The translations under genes were made by a program, and so were the position numbers. The notes under the pieces were generated by a model, which was not told where the DNA came from, made no database searches, and saw only the letters and a list, made by a program, of their open reading frames with translations. 64,000 nucleotides of DNA from Oscillospiraceae bacterium. Its GTDB lineage: Bacteria; Bacillota; Clostridia; Oscillospirales; Oscillospiraceae. This document shows, in pieces, positions 31,948 to 41,204 of the stretch (the stretch's first letter is position 1; every line of letters begins with the position of its first letter). The stretch covers positions 1-64,000 of the forward strand of contig WQXY01000011.1 in NCBI GenBank assembly GCA_009781515.1, given 5' to 3'.

Positions 31948-33591
31948 TTACCTAACTCTTAGAATTTTTGCCAATTTTTCACCTTTTGGAAGCAGTTTCA
32001 TGTCCTCTTTTGTGACTGTCCGTGTGATTATAATGAGGACACCATAAACCGCAATTCCCGTAATAATTGCTGTGCTGAGAAATACGATTGCTTCAAGTCG
32101 GGCATTTGCGAAGATATCGGATAAAAATCGCGTGAGAAGTGCGTAGATTGCATATGCGTAGCCTGCCATAACCGCAGAGCAGAAGATAACCCCTGTAAAT
32201 ATTTTCGTAAGTTTTGGTCTGTTATCTTTAATTTTTACTTTAAGGATAATAATATTAAGTGTGGATATTACCATAAAACATACGAGTGTGCCAATGGGCG
32301 AGGCAAGAATGCCGAAGCTCGGATGCCCTGCGAGAAACCATGAAAGTGTAATTTTAACTGCCGCGCCGACCGGAAATGTATAGAGCGCCACCCGCTCATA
32401 TCCGTTTGCTTGAAGAATTGCCGTTGTGACAAATTGAAGACAGACAAAAAACGAAGCAGCTGCAAGAATTACCATTATTTGTGATGTTAGCTCTCTTTGG
32501 TCATTATACAGCGCTGTTAGGACGGGCGAGGCGAGCACCATAAGACCGGCGGCGGCAGGCATGGCAATCAGGCTCACAAGCTTTACCGATGACTGCATTA
32601 TTGTTTTGGCTTCATCTGCGTTCTTTTTTGCGAGCGCAGCGGCTATTGCGGGGATAATGCTTATTGAAACGGGCACAACAAGTGACGGGGTTAAATTATA
32701 GATTGCAAGCGCCCTTGAATACATACCAAGCAGTCCGCGCGCCTGTGCTTCAAGCAAGCCAAGCGAGCTTTGAAGCCTGCCGAGCACAATGCCGTTGTCT
32801 ATCACGACCATAACAGCCATAAACGAAGCGCTAAGCGTAATGGGAATACTTACTTTCATAACTTTTGCGAGGACGGTTTGGTTTTTCGGGACGATGTGGA
32901 CATCGTCCCCTACATTTTTGTGGGCGTCTGAGAGGAATTGCCTGTCGAGCTTTCGTTTCTGCCAAAACAACATGGGGATGCACAAGCCAAGTCCGATTGT
33001 TACGCCGATAATTGCTCCTGCCGATACTATCGGGGAGTCGTATCCGAGACTGACAAGCCAGAGCGCAGCAGCAATGCCGAATATAGCCTTGCTGAGCACC
33101 TCAATAATCTGCGACATTGATGTAGGTATCATATTTTGAAAGCCCTGTGCGTACCCTCTGTATACCGCTATTATACATGCAAAAAATACAGCGGGAGCGA
33201 GAACCCGTATTCCCGGTGCTGCTTTTGTATTGTTCATTATACCTGCAAATGTGTCCGCAAAGAAAAGCATCGCAAGCATGGCTATGAGGCCTATAAGAGC
33301 AAATGCCGGCAGGGCTACAGAAAAATACCTTTTGACAAGATTTGTATCACCCTTTGCTTTTGCGGCAGAGACCAAGCGCGAGAGTGCGGCAGGGACGCCT
33401 GCTGTTGAAATTGTCAAAATAAGTGTGTAGACACTATATGTAACAGTAAAATCACCTGTGCCTTCATCACCTAATACGCCGTCTTGAAACAGTGGTATTT
33501 TATATATAGCACCGATTATTTTTACAAAAATCGAGGCTGCCGCAAGGATTGCAGCGCCTTTTAGATAGTTTGGTTTTTCTTTTTCTTGCAA
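31948..33591 (-). CDS. SpoVB/MurJ-type flippase (polysaccharide biosynthesis family)
   Basis: A 547-residue polytopic protein with about 14 predicted helices, of the MOP exporter superfamily. The N-terminal KGAAILAAASIFVKIIGAIYKIPL is typical of SpoVB/YabM proteins that flip lipid-linked cell wall precursors. The start codon is TTG at 33591, well supported by GGAGG seven bases upstream. It begins the spoVB-mazG-hup-rqcP cluster. Whether it serves spores or vegetative wall synthesis cannot be told. Confidence 0.85.
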   Translation of the reverse strand: MQEKEKPNYLKGAAILAAASIFVKIIGAIYKIPLFQDGVLGDEGTGDFTVTYSVYTLILTISTAGVPAALSRLVSAAKAKGDTNLVKRYFSVALPAFALIGLIAMLAMLFFADTFAGIMNNTKAAPGIRVLAPAVFFACIIAVYRGYAQGFQNMIPTSMSQIIEVLSKAIFGIAAALWLVSLGYDSPIVSAGAIIGVTIGLGLCIPMLFWQKRKLDRQFLSDAHKNVGDDVHIVPKNQTVLAKVMKVSIPITLSASFMAVMVVIDNGIVLGRLQSSLGLLEAQARGLLGMYSRALAIYNLTPSLVVPVSISIIPAIAAALAKKNADEAKTIMQSSVKLVSLIAMPAAAGLMVLASPVLTALYNDQRELTSQIMVILAAASFFVCLQFVTTAILQANGYERVALYTFPVGAAVKITLSWFLAGHPSFGILASPIGTLVCFMVISTLNIIILKVKIKDNRPKLTKIFTGVIFCSAVMAGYAYAIYALLTRFLSDIFANARLEAIVFLSTAIITGIAVYGVLIIITRTVTKEDMKLLPKGEKLAKILRVR

Positions 33592-33688
33592 AGCCTGACC
33601 TCCGTCATGTCGGCTACCGATACGGTCAAAAATTTAACTAATGTAAGCCTTACTGAATAATATATTTTTCTTTTGTTGACATAACTAA

Positions 33689-33709
33689 TGTGGATAACCC
33701 TGTGGATAA
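33689..33709. promoter_or_regulatory. Pair of perfect DnaA boxes
   Basis: Two consensus boxes (TGTGGATAA at 33689-33697 and 33701-33709; TTATCCACA on the minus strand) lie 12 bp apart in the same orientation. They are in the 208-bp gap upstream of the spoVB-like gene. A TTGACA lies nearby but has no matching -10. They could be a DnaA-regulated promoter or a DnaA titration/reactivation site. Confidence 0.6.
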
Positions 33710-33799
33710 TGTGTAAAACCCTTGATACTCGCGGAGTGAACATTCGGGTCAACGATTTATTGTAAACCTTAAATATTCATTTTGTGATGAATATTTATT

Positions 33800-34402
33800 T
33801 CACGCAGTTTTTTTCTTATCCATCATTGACTGACCATATTGAATTATACGTATTACCACAGGACTTAAAATAACATTTGAGCCGAGCTCAAAGAAAAAAT
33901 TGACCGATATCATACCGACAAGTATATATGCCGGAACGCTTAGAAAGCCTTCTGCAGTGCCCCAGCGGCTTATTGTATCATAGAAGAATATGTATGCCCC
34001 GAGAGCAAATACCCCTGTATTTACAATCGGGCAGACAATTGCCGCCGCAAATGCTCCGACCGTTTTATTTATTTTTGATGCAAGTTTATAGGCTATCGCT
34101 GCTGCAAGACCTGCAAGGATACCCTTAGAGAGCACTACAATAAGTGTTCCTATGGGGTTAATTGACAAAAATATATTGGCATCACCCGAAACAAGCACTA
34201 CAAGCCCGAATACGAGTCCGAGCCAAAAGCCTGCTGTAATTCCTATGAGTGCGGCTCCCGCTACTATCGGCATTAGTACAAGCGATATTGAAAACGGTCC
34301 AAATCTTATAAATGTACCGAGCAGCTGCAATATGACAACAACAGCTGTGAGAAGTGCTAAAAGCACAAGTCTTCGTGTACTTAAAAATTCATCGTTATTC
34401 AT
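33800..34402 (-). CDS. ECF transporter substrate-binding (S) component
   Basis: The 200-residue protein has six predicted helices. Its N-terminal LVLLALLTAVVVILQLLG and PFSISLVLMPIVAGAALIG segments are typical of S components of energy-coupling factor vitamin transporters. The alanine-rich first helix would dock to a shared EcfT. No riboswitch fits in the 24-bp gap upstream, so the vitamin is not indicated. It starts right after trmK. Confidence 0.75.
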   Translation of the reverse strand: MNNDEFLSTRRLVLLALLTAVVVILQLLGTFIRFGPFSISLVLMPIVAGAALIGITAGFWLGLVFGLVVLVSGDANIFLSINPIGTLIVVLSKGILAGLAAAIAYKLASKINKTVGAFAAAIVCPIVNTGVFALGAYIFFYDTISRWGTAEGFLSVPAYILVGMISVNFFFELGSNVILSPVVIRIIQYGQSMMDKKKTA

Positions 34403-34426
34403 GATACATAGTTACCTTTCGAATGA

Positions 34427-34909
34427 TTAAATAAATAATATTCTATATTCGCGTCCTCTGTCAAGAACGGTCTTTTCCTCTTTTATTACATATCTGTAAT
34501 TTTTCAGATAATCGCACAGCACTTCGAGTTTGGTTTGCGGCTGTAATATCAGCTTTAAGCTTCCGTTTTGTACGGCATCTTCTACCCATGGTGTTTTATC
34601 GAGTATGCTTATTATTGTCTCTCCGCCGACTCCTGCGATTACTATAATGTCAGCATCTTGCGGCGAGAGGGCTGTTAATCCGTCGGCTTGTATAAACTCA
34701 ATCTTATCTGTCACACCATACTTTACCGCAAGACGCCGGGCGGCGCTCAGCGAGCCCTCGCTGATATCTGATGCTATCAGCCGCCTTGTTTTACCTGTTT
34801 GCGTAAGATAGACAGGCAATAACCCATGGTCTGTTCCTATATCTGCCACATTAGCTTCATCATCAATGAACGCGGCTATGCATTGTAGTCTATTCGGGAG
34901 TTTTCTCAT
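34427..34909 (-). CDS. trmK: tRNA (adenine(22)-N1)-methyltransferase, short form
   Basis: The 160-residue protein begins MRKLPNRLQCIAAFI and has the SAM-binding ADIGTDHGLLPVYL motif, ASDIS and an IAGVGGETI segment, all typical of TrmK, which methylates A22 of tRNA. It stops right after the Rossmann domain (DRGREYRILFI). The helical C-terminal extension of about 70 residues seen in Bacillus TrmK is missing. The ATG at 34909 has AGGAG eight bases upstream; an upstream TTG frame extension runs into a repeat and is rejected. Confidence 0.82.
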   Translation of the reverse strand: MRKLPNRLQCIAAFIDDEANVADIGTDHGLLPVYLTQTGKTRRLIASDISEGSLSAARRLAVKYGVTDKIEFIQADGLTALSPQDADIIVIAGVGGETIISILDKTPWVEDAVQNGSLKLILQPQTKLEVLCDYLKNYRYVIKEEKTVLDRGREYRILFI

Positions 34910-34924
34910 TATCTTTTCTCCTGG

Positions 34925-34957
34925 TGTCATCACGAGCAAAGCGTGGTGATCCAGATA
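34925..34957. repeat. REP-like element, inverted copy
   Basis: This diverged copy reads TGTCATCACGAGC and then GCGTGGTGATCCAG. It matches the family in opposite orientation to the copy 27 bp downstream, with CAC/GTG changes that preserve its own pairing (ATCACG/CGTGGTGAT). Confidence 0.6.
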
Positions 34958-34983
34958 CAGTGCTACATTAGACGATTTAATTA

Positions 34984-35022
34984 CCGGATTGCCACGCCTC
35001 CTTCGGAGGCTTGCAATGACGG
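34984..35022. repeat. REP-like element with internal hairpin
   Basis: CCGGATTGCCACGCC and GGCTTGCAATGACGG enclose CTCCTTCGGAG. The whole element can fold as a hairpin. Together with 34925-34957 it forms an inverted pair upstream of trmK. Confidence 0.7.
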
Positions 35023-35053
35023 CAGTAGTATATATACTCTACATAACTATACA

Positions 35054-35073
35054 GGGGTGTGAATTCACACCCC
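35054..35073. terminator. Loopless 20-bp palindrome after the DUF1858 gene
   Basis: GGGGTGTG and CACACCCC flank AATT, forming a perfect palindrome 16 bp past the stop of the minus-strand gene. TTTTT occurs a few bases away on the plus strand only. It may terminate or pause transcription; it is similar in design to the palindrome at 272-297. Confidence 0.4.
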
Positions 35074-35088
35074 CATACGTTTTTCATG

Positions 35089-35286
35089 CTACTTTGTAAA
35101 CTCAGTAAGTTTTGAAAGTAAATCGTCTACGTCTACGCCGTGAGCGGAGCAAGCCTGCTCAAGGGTTTCCCCTGACGCCATAGCACAGCCGAGACAGTTC
35201 ATCCCTATTGATCGAAACAGGGGGGCAGAGTCAGGTGCAATGCTCAATATATCCGCAATAATCGTATCTTTTGTTATCTGCGACAT
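35089..35286 (-). CDS. DUF1858 redox-disulfide domain protein
   Basis: A 65-residue protein with the DUF1858 pattern ITKDTIIADILSIAPDSAPLF and GMNCLGCAMASGETLEQA. The CLGC pair is thought to form a redox disulfide or bind a metal or Fe-S partner; such proteins often accompany hybrid-cluster proteins or DsrE proteins. It follows the zinc-ribbon gene by 9 bp. Function is not established. Confidence 0.85.
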   Translation of the reverse strand: MSQITKDTIIADILSIAPDSAPLFRSIGMNCLGCAMASGETLEQACSAHGVDVDDLLSKLTEFTK

Positions 35287-35295
35287 TGTAGAGCC

Positions 35296-35571
35296 TTATT
35301 CCTCTCTTGTTTTTGCGAAGCAATCGCTGCAATAAACAGGTCTTTCCGTTTTGGGTTCGAACGGAATTTTCGCTTCTCCGCCGCATTCGGCGCATACTGC
35401 TGTGAAAAATTCCCTCGGACCGCGGGCGGCAGCTTTTCTGTTGTCGCGACAAGCTTTACAACGTTGCGGCTCGTTTTGGAAACCACGTTCGTTATAGAAC
35501 TCTTGCTCGCCTGCTGTGAATACAAACTCTTCGCTGCATTCCTTACATACCAGTGTTTTGTCTTCGTACAT
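35296..35571 (-). CDS. Small zinc-ribbon protein
   Basis: The 91-residue protein has four CxxC knuckles (CKECSEEF, CKACRDNR, CAECGGEA, CSDCFAKT), enough for two zinc sites. The first half, with EEFVFTAGEQEFY...GFQNEPQRC, is a widespread zinc-ribbon motif in Firmicutes and Chloroflexi small proteins. A nucleic-acid or protein binding role is likely, but no target is known. It is probably co-transcribed with the DUF1858 gene. Confidence 0.8.
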   Translation of the reverse strand: MYEDKTLVCKECSEEFVFTAGEQEFYNERGFQNEPQRCKACRDNRKAAARGPREFFTAVCAECGGEAKIPFEPKTERPVYCSDCFAKTREE

Positions 35572-35673
35572 TTTGAACCTCTCTTTTTTTTGACTTAAGA
35601 TGTACCCTTTTTGTCATGCGTTTCATGATTTTTGGGGTGTATTTGCGTTCAGCTTTCACTGATTATCGCCTGT

Positions 35674-36273
35674 TTAATCGTCACCTCGTGTGAGTATTTG
35701 TGACAGCTTTTTCCTGATCCTTTGCACAGCATTGTCTATCGATTTGTCCGATTTGCAGAGTTTCGTTGCCATGTCTTTATATGACATTCCAACTAAAAAT
35801 AATTTAAGCACATCGGTTTCAAAACGTGACAGAGCACCGTAAAGTAATTTTTCAAGATTAATTATTTGCTCTCGCGCTATAACAAAGTCTTCTGGAGCAC
35901 GCAAAAATGATACATTTTTTGTACTGTTTTCGTGAGGTTCCGTAGTTTCGAGTGAAATATAGCTGTTGAGCGGTGTATGTTTGCTTCCGGATGCGGATTT
36001 TATTGCACTGTACATTCGCCTGCGGATACAAAATTCGGCATATGTTGAGAATTTCGCACCTTTTTCCGGGTTAAATGTTCTGATAGCGGACAAAAGTCCG
36101 AGCATCCCTTCTTGTATAAGGTCTTCGCTGTCGCCACCTGCAAGGAAGTAGGGGCGTGCACATGCTCTTACGAGTCTGGCGTACTCGGATACAAGAATTT
36201 CCTCTGCAGCCTGGTCTCCGTTTGCTGCTTTTACCGCTAATTCGCGACTCTTGTTTTCATGAGTACTTTCCAT
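35674..36273 (-). CDS. sigH: Sigma-70 family sigma factor, SigH-like
   Basis: The 199-residue factor has region 2 (GGDSEDLIQEGMLGLLSAIRTFNPEKGAKFSTYAEFCIRRRMYSA) and a region 4 helix-turn-helix (LFLVGMSYKDMATKLCKSDKSIDNAVQRIRKKL). This matches SigH, the stationary-phase and early sporulation sigma factor of Clostridia and Bacilli. It stands alone between the zinc-ribbon gene and glmM. The usual rlmB-yacP neighbourhood of sigH is not seen, so orthology rests on sequence only. Confidence 0.82.
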   Translation of the reverse strand: MESTHENKSRELAVKAANGDQAAEEILVSEYARLVRACARPYFLAGGDSEDLIQEGMLGLLSAIRTFNPEKGAKFSTYAEFCIRRRMYSAIKSASGSKHTPLNSYISLETTEPHENSTKNVSFLRAPEDFVIAREQIINLEKLLYGALSRFETDVLKLFLVGMSYKDMATKLCKSDKSIDNAVQRIRKKLSQILTRGDD

Positions 36274-36360
36274 TGCTGTGCCAGTATATTTACAAAAGTC
36301 AGCAAAGTCAATACTTTTTCACTAAAATATGTGTAAAATAATGGTGTTTTTCATAAAAAA

Positions 36361-37734
36361 CTACAATTTTTCCATTATTTTGAGAATTTTACCGGCAATT
36401 TCGGTTGATTTTTCCATTGTCTCAGCTTCAACCAACACACGGATAATCGGCTCTGTTCCCGAGACTCGAATGTGGATACGTCCATATCCGTTAAGTTCGG
36501 CTTCTTGTTTTTTTATTTCTTCTGTAAAAAGCGGGTGCGCGAGAATTCGCTTGCACTGCTCCGCTCCGCCGGTAAGCTTAAAGCTCGGCATGACCTGCGG
36601 AAGCCGCGGTATACTTTCGACAAGCTCGGAAACTGTTTTTCCCGAGGCTATCACAGCGTTTAGAAACAGCACTGCTGTAAGCTGACCGTCACCTGTTGTT
36701 GAAATATCCGAATAAATAAGATGTCCCGACGACTCGCCGCCAAGGTTGCAATCCAACTTTTTCATCATTTCAAGGACATATCTGTCACCGACATCACTGC
36801 GGTGAAATGTAAAATCATTATCTCTTGCAAAAATATCCATTCCTGCATTTGACACGACTGTTCCGACAAATGCGTTGTTTTTCAGCTTGCCCGACTGCTT
36901 TAAGTCGAGTGCAAGCACAGCAAGTATCATGTCGCCGTCAATAATATTTCCTTTTTCGTCAACTATAAGACATCTGTCAGCATCGCCGTCAAAAGCGATA
37001 CCCATTCCAAAACGTCCTGTTTTCATCATGTCTTGCAAATAGTTAAGGTGCATGGAGCCGCAGTCATGGTTGATGTTTAGCCCGTCGGGTTCGTCTGCCA
37101 TAATTTCAAACTCTGCATGAAGCTGCCGAAACAACAGTCTTGCAGTTTCGGACGCAGCGCCGTTTGAGCAGTCAATGGCAATTCTGCCGTTGTATCTGCC
37201 GCCCACCGACGCCGCTGCAAGATATTTGACATATTCATTTGTTCTGGCGCCATGGTCTAATGTTATTGTACCAAGCTCGCTGCCTGTTGCATTTTTGATG
37301 CCGTTACTGTCGTCAATAAGCTGCTCAATACGTTCTTCTAAGGCGTCACTCAGCTTATATCCGTCACCGCCGAACATTTTTATTCCGTTATGCTCATATG
37401 TGTTGTGCGAAGCGGATATTACGATACCCATATCTGCCTGCGAAACTATAGAAAGATATGCAACAGCGGGTGTCGGAAGGACTCCGAGCATTGTTACATC
37501 TACCCCTACCGAGCATAACCCTGCTGCGAGTGCCGCTTCAAGCATGTCGCATGAAATGCGTGTGTCATGCCCGAGCATAACTCTCGGCTTGAGTCCTGCT
37601 TGCGGGGGTTGTTCCTGCTTGCCTGCAAGCGTAAGTACGGTGGCTACGGCTCTGCCTACTCTAAAAGCAAGCTCGGCATCAAGCTTTTCGCCTGCAACTC
37701 CCCGAATTCCGTCAGTACCAAAATATTTTCCCAT
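36361..37734 (-). CDS. glmM: Phosphoglucosamine mutase
   Basis: GlmM converts glucosamine-6-phosphate to glucosamine-1-phosphate for peptidoglycan precursors. The 457-residue protein starts MGKYFGTDGIRGVAGE and has the phosphoserine loop GIVISASHNTYEHNGIKMFG. The metal loop is AFDGDADRCL, the sugar loop GGESSGHL, and the phosphate loop RVSGTEPIIRV. All domains are complete. It is upstream of nothing obvious on its own transcript, with ruvB starting 34 bp before it. Confidence 0.96.
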   Translation of the reverse strand: MGKYFGTDGIRGVAGEKLDAELAFRVGRAVATVLTLAGKQEQPPQAGLKPRVMLGHDTRISCDMLEAALAAGLCSVGVDVTMLGVLPTPAVAYLSIVSQADMGIVISASHNTYEHNGIKMFGGDGYKLSDALEERIEQLIDDSNGIKNATGSELGTITLDHGARTNEYVKYLAAASVGGRYNGRIAIDCSNGAASETARLLFRQLHAEFEIMADEPDGLNINHDCGSMHLNYLQDMMKTGRFGMGIAFDGDADRCLIVDEKGNIIDGDMILAVLALDLKQSGKLKNNAFVGTVVSNAGMDIFARDNDFTFHRSDVGDRYVLEMMKKLDCNLGGESSGHLIYSDISTTGDGQLTAVLFLNAVIASGKTVSELVESIPRLPQVMPSFKLTGGAEQCKRILAHPLFTEEIKKQEAELNGYGRIHIRVSGTEPIIRVLVEAETMEKSTEIAGKILKIMEKL

Positions 37735-37767
37735 GTTACATCTCCTCGTGTGTTGACCACCCCGGCA

Positions 37768-38823
37768 CTAAAATGCGAGTTGCTCGTTGCCGGGGAAGAG
37801 CATGTTCAGATGCTCATACGCCTTGCGCGTGACGCAGCGTCCGCGCGGGGTTCTTGTCAGATATCCCTGCTGCATCAAAAACGGCTCATAGACATCTTCA
37901 ATCGTTATTGCTTCTTCATTTATAGTTGCAGCTATTGTTTCAAGACCCACGGGGCCGCCGTCATAGTTTTCTATAATGCTTCGCAATAAGCGTCTGTCGT
38001 TTGCGTCAAGTCCTGTTTTGTCGATTTCAAGTCTTGTAAGTGCGTCATTTGCAACATCAAATGTGATAATACCGTCACCTTTAACCTCGGCAAAATCACG
38101 CACACGCCGCAGCAGCCTGTTTGCAACACGGGGCGTTCCTCGGCTTCGCGAGGCTAATTCATCGGAGCCTTCCTGCTCTATCGGTATAGAAAGTATTCCC
38201 GCAGAGCGTTTTATTATTGTTGAAAGCTCAGCTGCGTTATACATTTCGAGCTTTAAATCAATGCCAAAACGGTCACGCAATGGTGATGAAAGCTGACCTG
38301 AGCGTGTAGTTGCTCCGACAAGTGTAAAATTCTTCAGTTCAAGGCATATTGAGGTCGCCGCAGGTCCTTGCCCGATTATTATATCAATATGCTTGTCTTC
38401 CATTGCAGGGTAGAGGATTTCCTCAACGCTGCGGTTCATTCTGTGTATTTCGTCGATAAAGAGCACATCGTTTTCCTGCAGGTTGGTTAAAAGTGCGGCA
38501 AGGTCTTTTGGTTTTTCAATGGCAGGCCCCGAGGTTTTGCGAAGTGCCGTACCCATTTCGTTTGCGATAATTGCCGCGAGTGTTGTTTTTCCAAGCCCGG
38601 GAGGCCCGTGCAGCAAAACATGGTCAAGCGGTTCGTTTCGCCGCTTGGCACCCTCTAAAAATACTGATAAATTGTCCTTGGCTTTTGTCTGCCCGACATA
38701 TTCTTCGAGCGTTTGCGGACGAAGCCTCACTTCGCCTGCGTCTTCGCCCGTATATCTTGCCGACATTAATACAGCTTCGCTGTCTTCTTCTTCAAATATC
38801 TCATCGCTAAAATTAATACTCAT
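37768..38823 (-). CDS. ruvB: Holliday junction branch migration ATPase RuvB
   Basis: A 351-residue AAA+ motor: Walker [12 protein letters not shown], Walker B LFIDEIHR, sensor [18 protein letters not shown], and a C-terminal winged helix ([16 protein letters not shown]). It drives branch migration with RuvA. Its start overlaps the sufB stop by four bases (ATGA), so it is translated from the suf transcript, while ruvC and ruvA are transcribed in the opposite direction about 2 kb away. Confidence 0.96.
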   Translation of the reverse strand: MSINFSDEIFEEEDSEAVLMSARYTGEDAGEVRLRPQTLEEYVGQTKAKDNLSVFLEGAKRRNEPLDHVLLHGPPGLGKTTLAAIIANEMGTALRKTSGPAIEKPKDLAALLTNLQENDVLFIDEIHRMNRSVEEILYPAMEDKHIDIIIGQGPAATSICLELKNFTLVGATTRSGQLSSPLRDRFGIDLKLEMYNAAELSTIIKRSAGILSIPIEQEGSDELASRSRGTPRVANRLLRRVRDFAEVKGDGIITFDVANDALTRLEIDKTGLDANDRRLLRSIIENYDGGPVGLETIAATINEEAITIEDVYEPFLMQQGYLTRTPRGRCVTRKAYEHLNMLFPGNEQLAF

Positions 38824-39737
38824 GCCAAAAATCCTTGCAGTATTGTTTCTTCTGCCTCAAGTTCCGTCAGTCCCATGCACATAAGTTTTGTAAGCTGCTC
38901 GGACGCTATTTTGCCGATTGCCGCTTCGTGAACAAGCTGCGCACCCTCGTCAAGTGCCGTTATTTCGGGGATTGATGATACTACGGCGTTGTGCATTATA
39001 ATGGAGTCACATTGTATATGCCCGCGGCACTCCGCATGACCTCTCATGTTTAAGTGGAAAACCTGCTTGGAGTCGTTTTGGGCGACGCTTCGCGAAATAA
39101 TCTGTGCAGTAGAGTCCTCACCGAGCAGCTCCACGGTGATTATTGATGTGGCTTCCTGCTGCTGATATGTCAAAAGCCGCTCCGAAACAATCAGCTTTGC
39201 ATTTTTTTGGAGTTTTACAAGTGTATCACGCTTTGTATTGTCAACACCTTTAATCTGCACCATTTCCAGCTCGGCTATGCCGTCTTCTTCAATTTCAATA
39301 ACAGTTGTCGGGTTTAATATCCGCTTGCCTGTGCCGTCACCGTCGCCGTAATGCTTTTCGATATATTTTACTTTTGCGCCGCGTCTTACAAAAAACTCGT
39401 GAATACCGTCATGCCCTGCGTCCTTTGATGATGAGTTGTGAATTCCGCAGCCTGCAACTATTGTAACATCACTGTCCGCTCCGATTTCAAACGTGTTATA
39501 TACCATGTCTTCCATGCTTTCGGACATTATAACGGGTATGTGAACACTTTCGTTTTTTGTTCCCGGTTTAATAATAATGTCGATGCCCGGTTTGTCCGGT
39601 TTTGTTACGATGTCGATATTTGCCGTAGTATTGCGGGAGTGCTTTTCGCCGTTTTTGCGTATGTTATATGCTCCCTGCGGGATTTCGTGCAGGTCAGCAA
39701 CTTCTTTCAGGAGTTTTTTGTCAATATTTGTCAACAT
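38820..39737 (-). CDS. sufB: SufB/SufD-like Fe-S scaffold, short form
   Basis: The 305-residue protein has the SufBD core ([71 protein letters not shown]). It is much shorter than SufB (about 470). Only SufC is adjacent; SufD, SufS and SufU are not seen. This is the minimal two-component SufBC (SMS-like) arrangement known in Clostridia and archaea. The scaffold would assemble Fe-S clusters on a SufB2C2-type complex. It lies 9 bp after sufC. Confidence 0.85.
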   Translation of the reverse strand: MLTNIDKKLLKEVADLHEIPQGAYNIRKNGEKHSRNTTANIDIVTKPDKPGIDIIIKPGTKNESVHIPVIMSESMEDMVYNTFEIGADSDVTIVAGCGIHNSSSKDAGHDGIHEFFVRRGAKVKYIEKHYGDGDGTGKRILNPTTVIEIEEDGIAELEMVQIKGVDNTKRDTLVKLQKNAKLIVSERLLTYQQQEATSIITVELLGEDSTAQIISRSVAQNDSKQVFHLNMRGHAECRGHIQCDSIIMHNAVVSSIPEITALDEGAQLVHEAAIGKIASEQLTKLMCMGLTELEAEETILQGFLA

Positions 39738-39746
39738 GCCTTTTAC

Positions 39747-40499
39747 CTATACCTTTTTTCTGCTGAAACAGTTCGGGCAAAAACATCCCGGCTCGTCGAA
39801 GAAATTCACATCGCCAAGTATTTTCTCGGGTGTTGTTATGTCGGAAACCCTGCCGCCGCATATTAAAATGACTTCATCTGCAAGTCTGAGAATACGCTCC
39901 TGATGTGAGATTATCACAATGGTCATATTTGCTTTCTCGTGCAGTGCTCTGAATGTATCGGTGAGTTTCTGGAAGCTCCAAAGGTCAATGCCTGCTTCCG
40001 GCTCGTCAAATAACGCAACGCGTAAATCACGAGCCAAAAGGGTCGCTATCTCAACGCGTTTTAGCTCTCCGCCGGAAAAACTCGCGCAAAGCTCACGGTC
40101 AATATAGTCTTGTGCACAAAGCCCGACGTCTGCAAGAAGTGAAAACAGCGTTTTTTCATCAGCTTTTTTATTACTTGCATTACAGGCTATGGATAGTATA
40201 TCACGCACCATGAGCCCTTTGAAACGGGGTGGTGCTTGAAATGCGTAACCGATACCAAGCTTTGCCCGCTCGGTTATTGTTTTGTCTGTTATATCCTTGC
40301 CGTCGAGGGAAATCTTTCCCGCTGATACGGGATAAATACCCATAATTGCCTTTGCGAGTGATGTTTTGCCGCCGCCGTTCGGACCTGTGATTACATATAT
40401 CTTTTTTTCTTCCAATGTCAGATTGACACCATTGATTATTTCAATGCTGTCGTCATCTTTTGCCGATACTGATATATTTTTAAGTTCTAACACATGCAC
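39747..40499 (-). CDS. sufC: SufC-like Fe-S assembly ATPase with cysteine-rich tail
   Basis: A 250-residue ABC ATPase of the SufC family: Walker A GPNGGGKTS, signature FSGGELKR, Walker B VALFDEPEAGIDLWS and switch His in IISHQERIL. It energises the SufB scaffold. The C terminus ends DEPGCFCPNCFSRKKV, giving three cysteines in a CxCxxC array that standard SufC proteins lack; it may bind metal or a cluster. Together with sufB and ruvB it forms a three-gene operon divergent from ruvC. Confidence 0.88.
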   Translation of the reverse strand: MHVLELKNISVSAKDDDSIEIINGVNLTLEEKKIYVITGPNGGGKTSLAKAIMGIYPVSAGKISLDGKDITDKTITERAKLGIGYAFQAPPRFKGLMVRDILSIACNASNKKADEKTLFSLLADVGLCAQDYIDRELCASFSGGELKRVEIATLLARDLRVALFDEPEAGIDLWSFQKLTDTFRALHEKANMTIVIISHQERILRLADEVILICGGRVSDITTPEKILGDVNFFDEPGCFCPNCFSRKKV

Positions 40500-40628
40500 A
40501 CCTTGTTAATTGCTATTGCAATAAGTTAGCAGTTTTCTACGGGATTTTTTCGAAAGTAAGGCGACGAGACCTGCTTGCAGAAAAAATTCCGGAGGAAACT
40601 GCTTGCTTGTTGCACTTTGAATATTGTC

Positions 40629-40658
40629 TTGCACTTTCCTTACTCACAAGAGTATAAT
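40629..40658 (+). promoter_or_regulatory. Predicted promoter of ruvC-ruvA
   Basis: TTGCAC (40629-40634), an 18-bp spacer and a perfect TATAAT (40653-40658) lie 33 bp before the TTG start of ruvC. Confidence 0.6.
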
Positions 40659-40691
40659 AAAATCAGTCACTATTGTCAAGGAGTTAAAGCT

Positions 40692-41204
40692 TTGGTTATA
40701 CTTGGAATTGACCCCGGTGTTGCTACGGTAGGTTTTGGAATTGTAAGCGAAAATTGCGGTAATATTTCACTTGTGAGGTATGGTGTTATATCGACGCCAA
40801 GCAAGATGAGGCTTGCACTTCGTTTGAAACAGATTAACGACGATGTGACGCAGCTAATCCAAACTTTTAAGCCCGACGCTATAGCCGTTGAGGAGCTTTT
40901 TTGGGGAACAAACCAAAAAACTGCCGTCACCGTTGCTCAGGGGCGGGCGGCGGTTATTCTCGCAGGTGAGGAGCGCGGTATTCCCATGTTTGAGTACACT
41001 CCGCTGCAGGTAAAAAAAGCAGTTTCGGGCTATGGGCGGGCGACAAAAAAGCAGGTTATGGAAATGGTGCGCCGCCTGTTAAACATGCAGCAGACCCCAA
41101 AACCCGACGACGCAGCCGACGCTTTGGCTATTGCTATATGCCATGCACGTGTGGCAAATTCACTTCTTAATATAAACGGAGGAAATGTATGTTCTACTAT
41201 TTAG
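40692..41204 (+). CDS. ruvC: Holliday junction resolvase RuvC
   Basis: The 170-residue endonuclease has all four catalytic acidic positions: ILGIDPG near the start, AVEELFW around residue 66, and KPDDAADALAIAICH near residue 140. It cuts Holliday junctions delivered by RuvAB. The start is a TTG at 40692 with AAGGAG eight bases upstream, giving the usual VILGIDPG beginning; earlier in-frame codons add an unrelated leader. Its end overlaps the start of ruvA. Confidence 0.93.
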   Translation: MVILGIDPGVATVGFGIVSENCGNISLVRYGVISTPSKMRLALRLKQINDDVTQLIQTFKPDAIAVEELFWGTNQKTAVTVAQGRAAVILAGEERGIPMFEYTPLQVKKAVSGYGRATKKQVMEMVRRLLNMQQTPKPDDAADALAIAICHARVANSLLNINGGNVCSTI

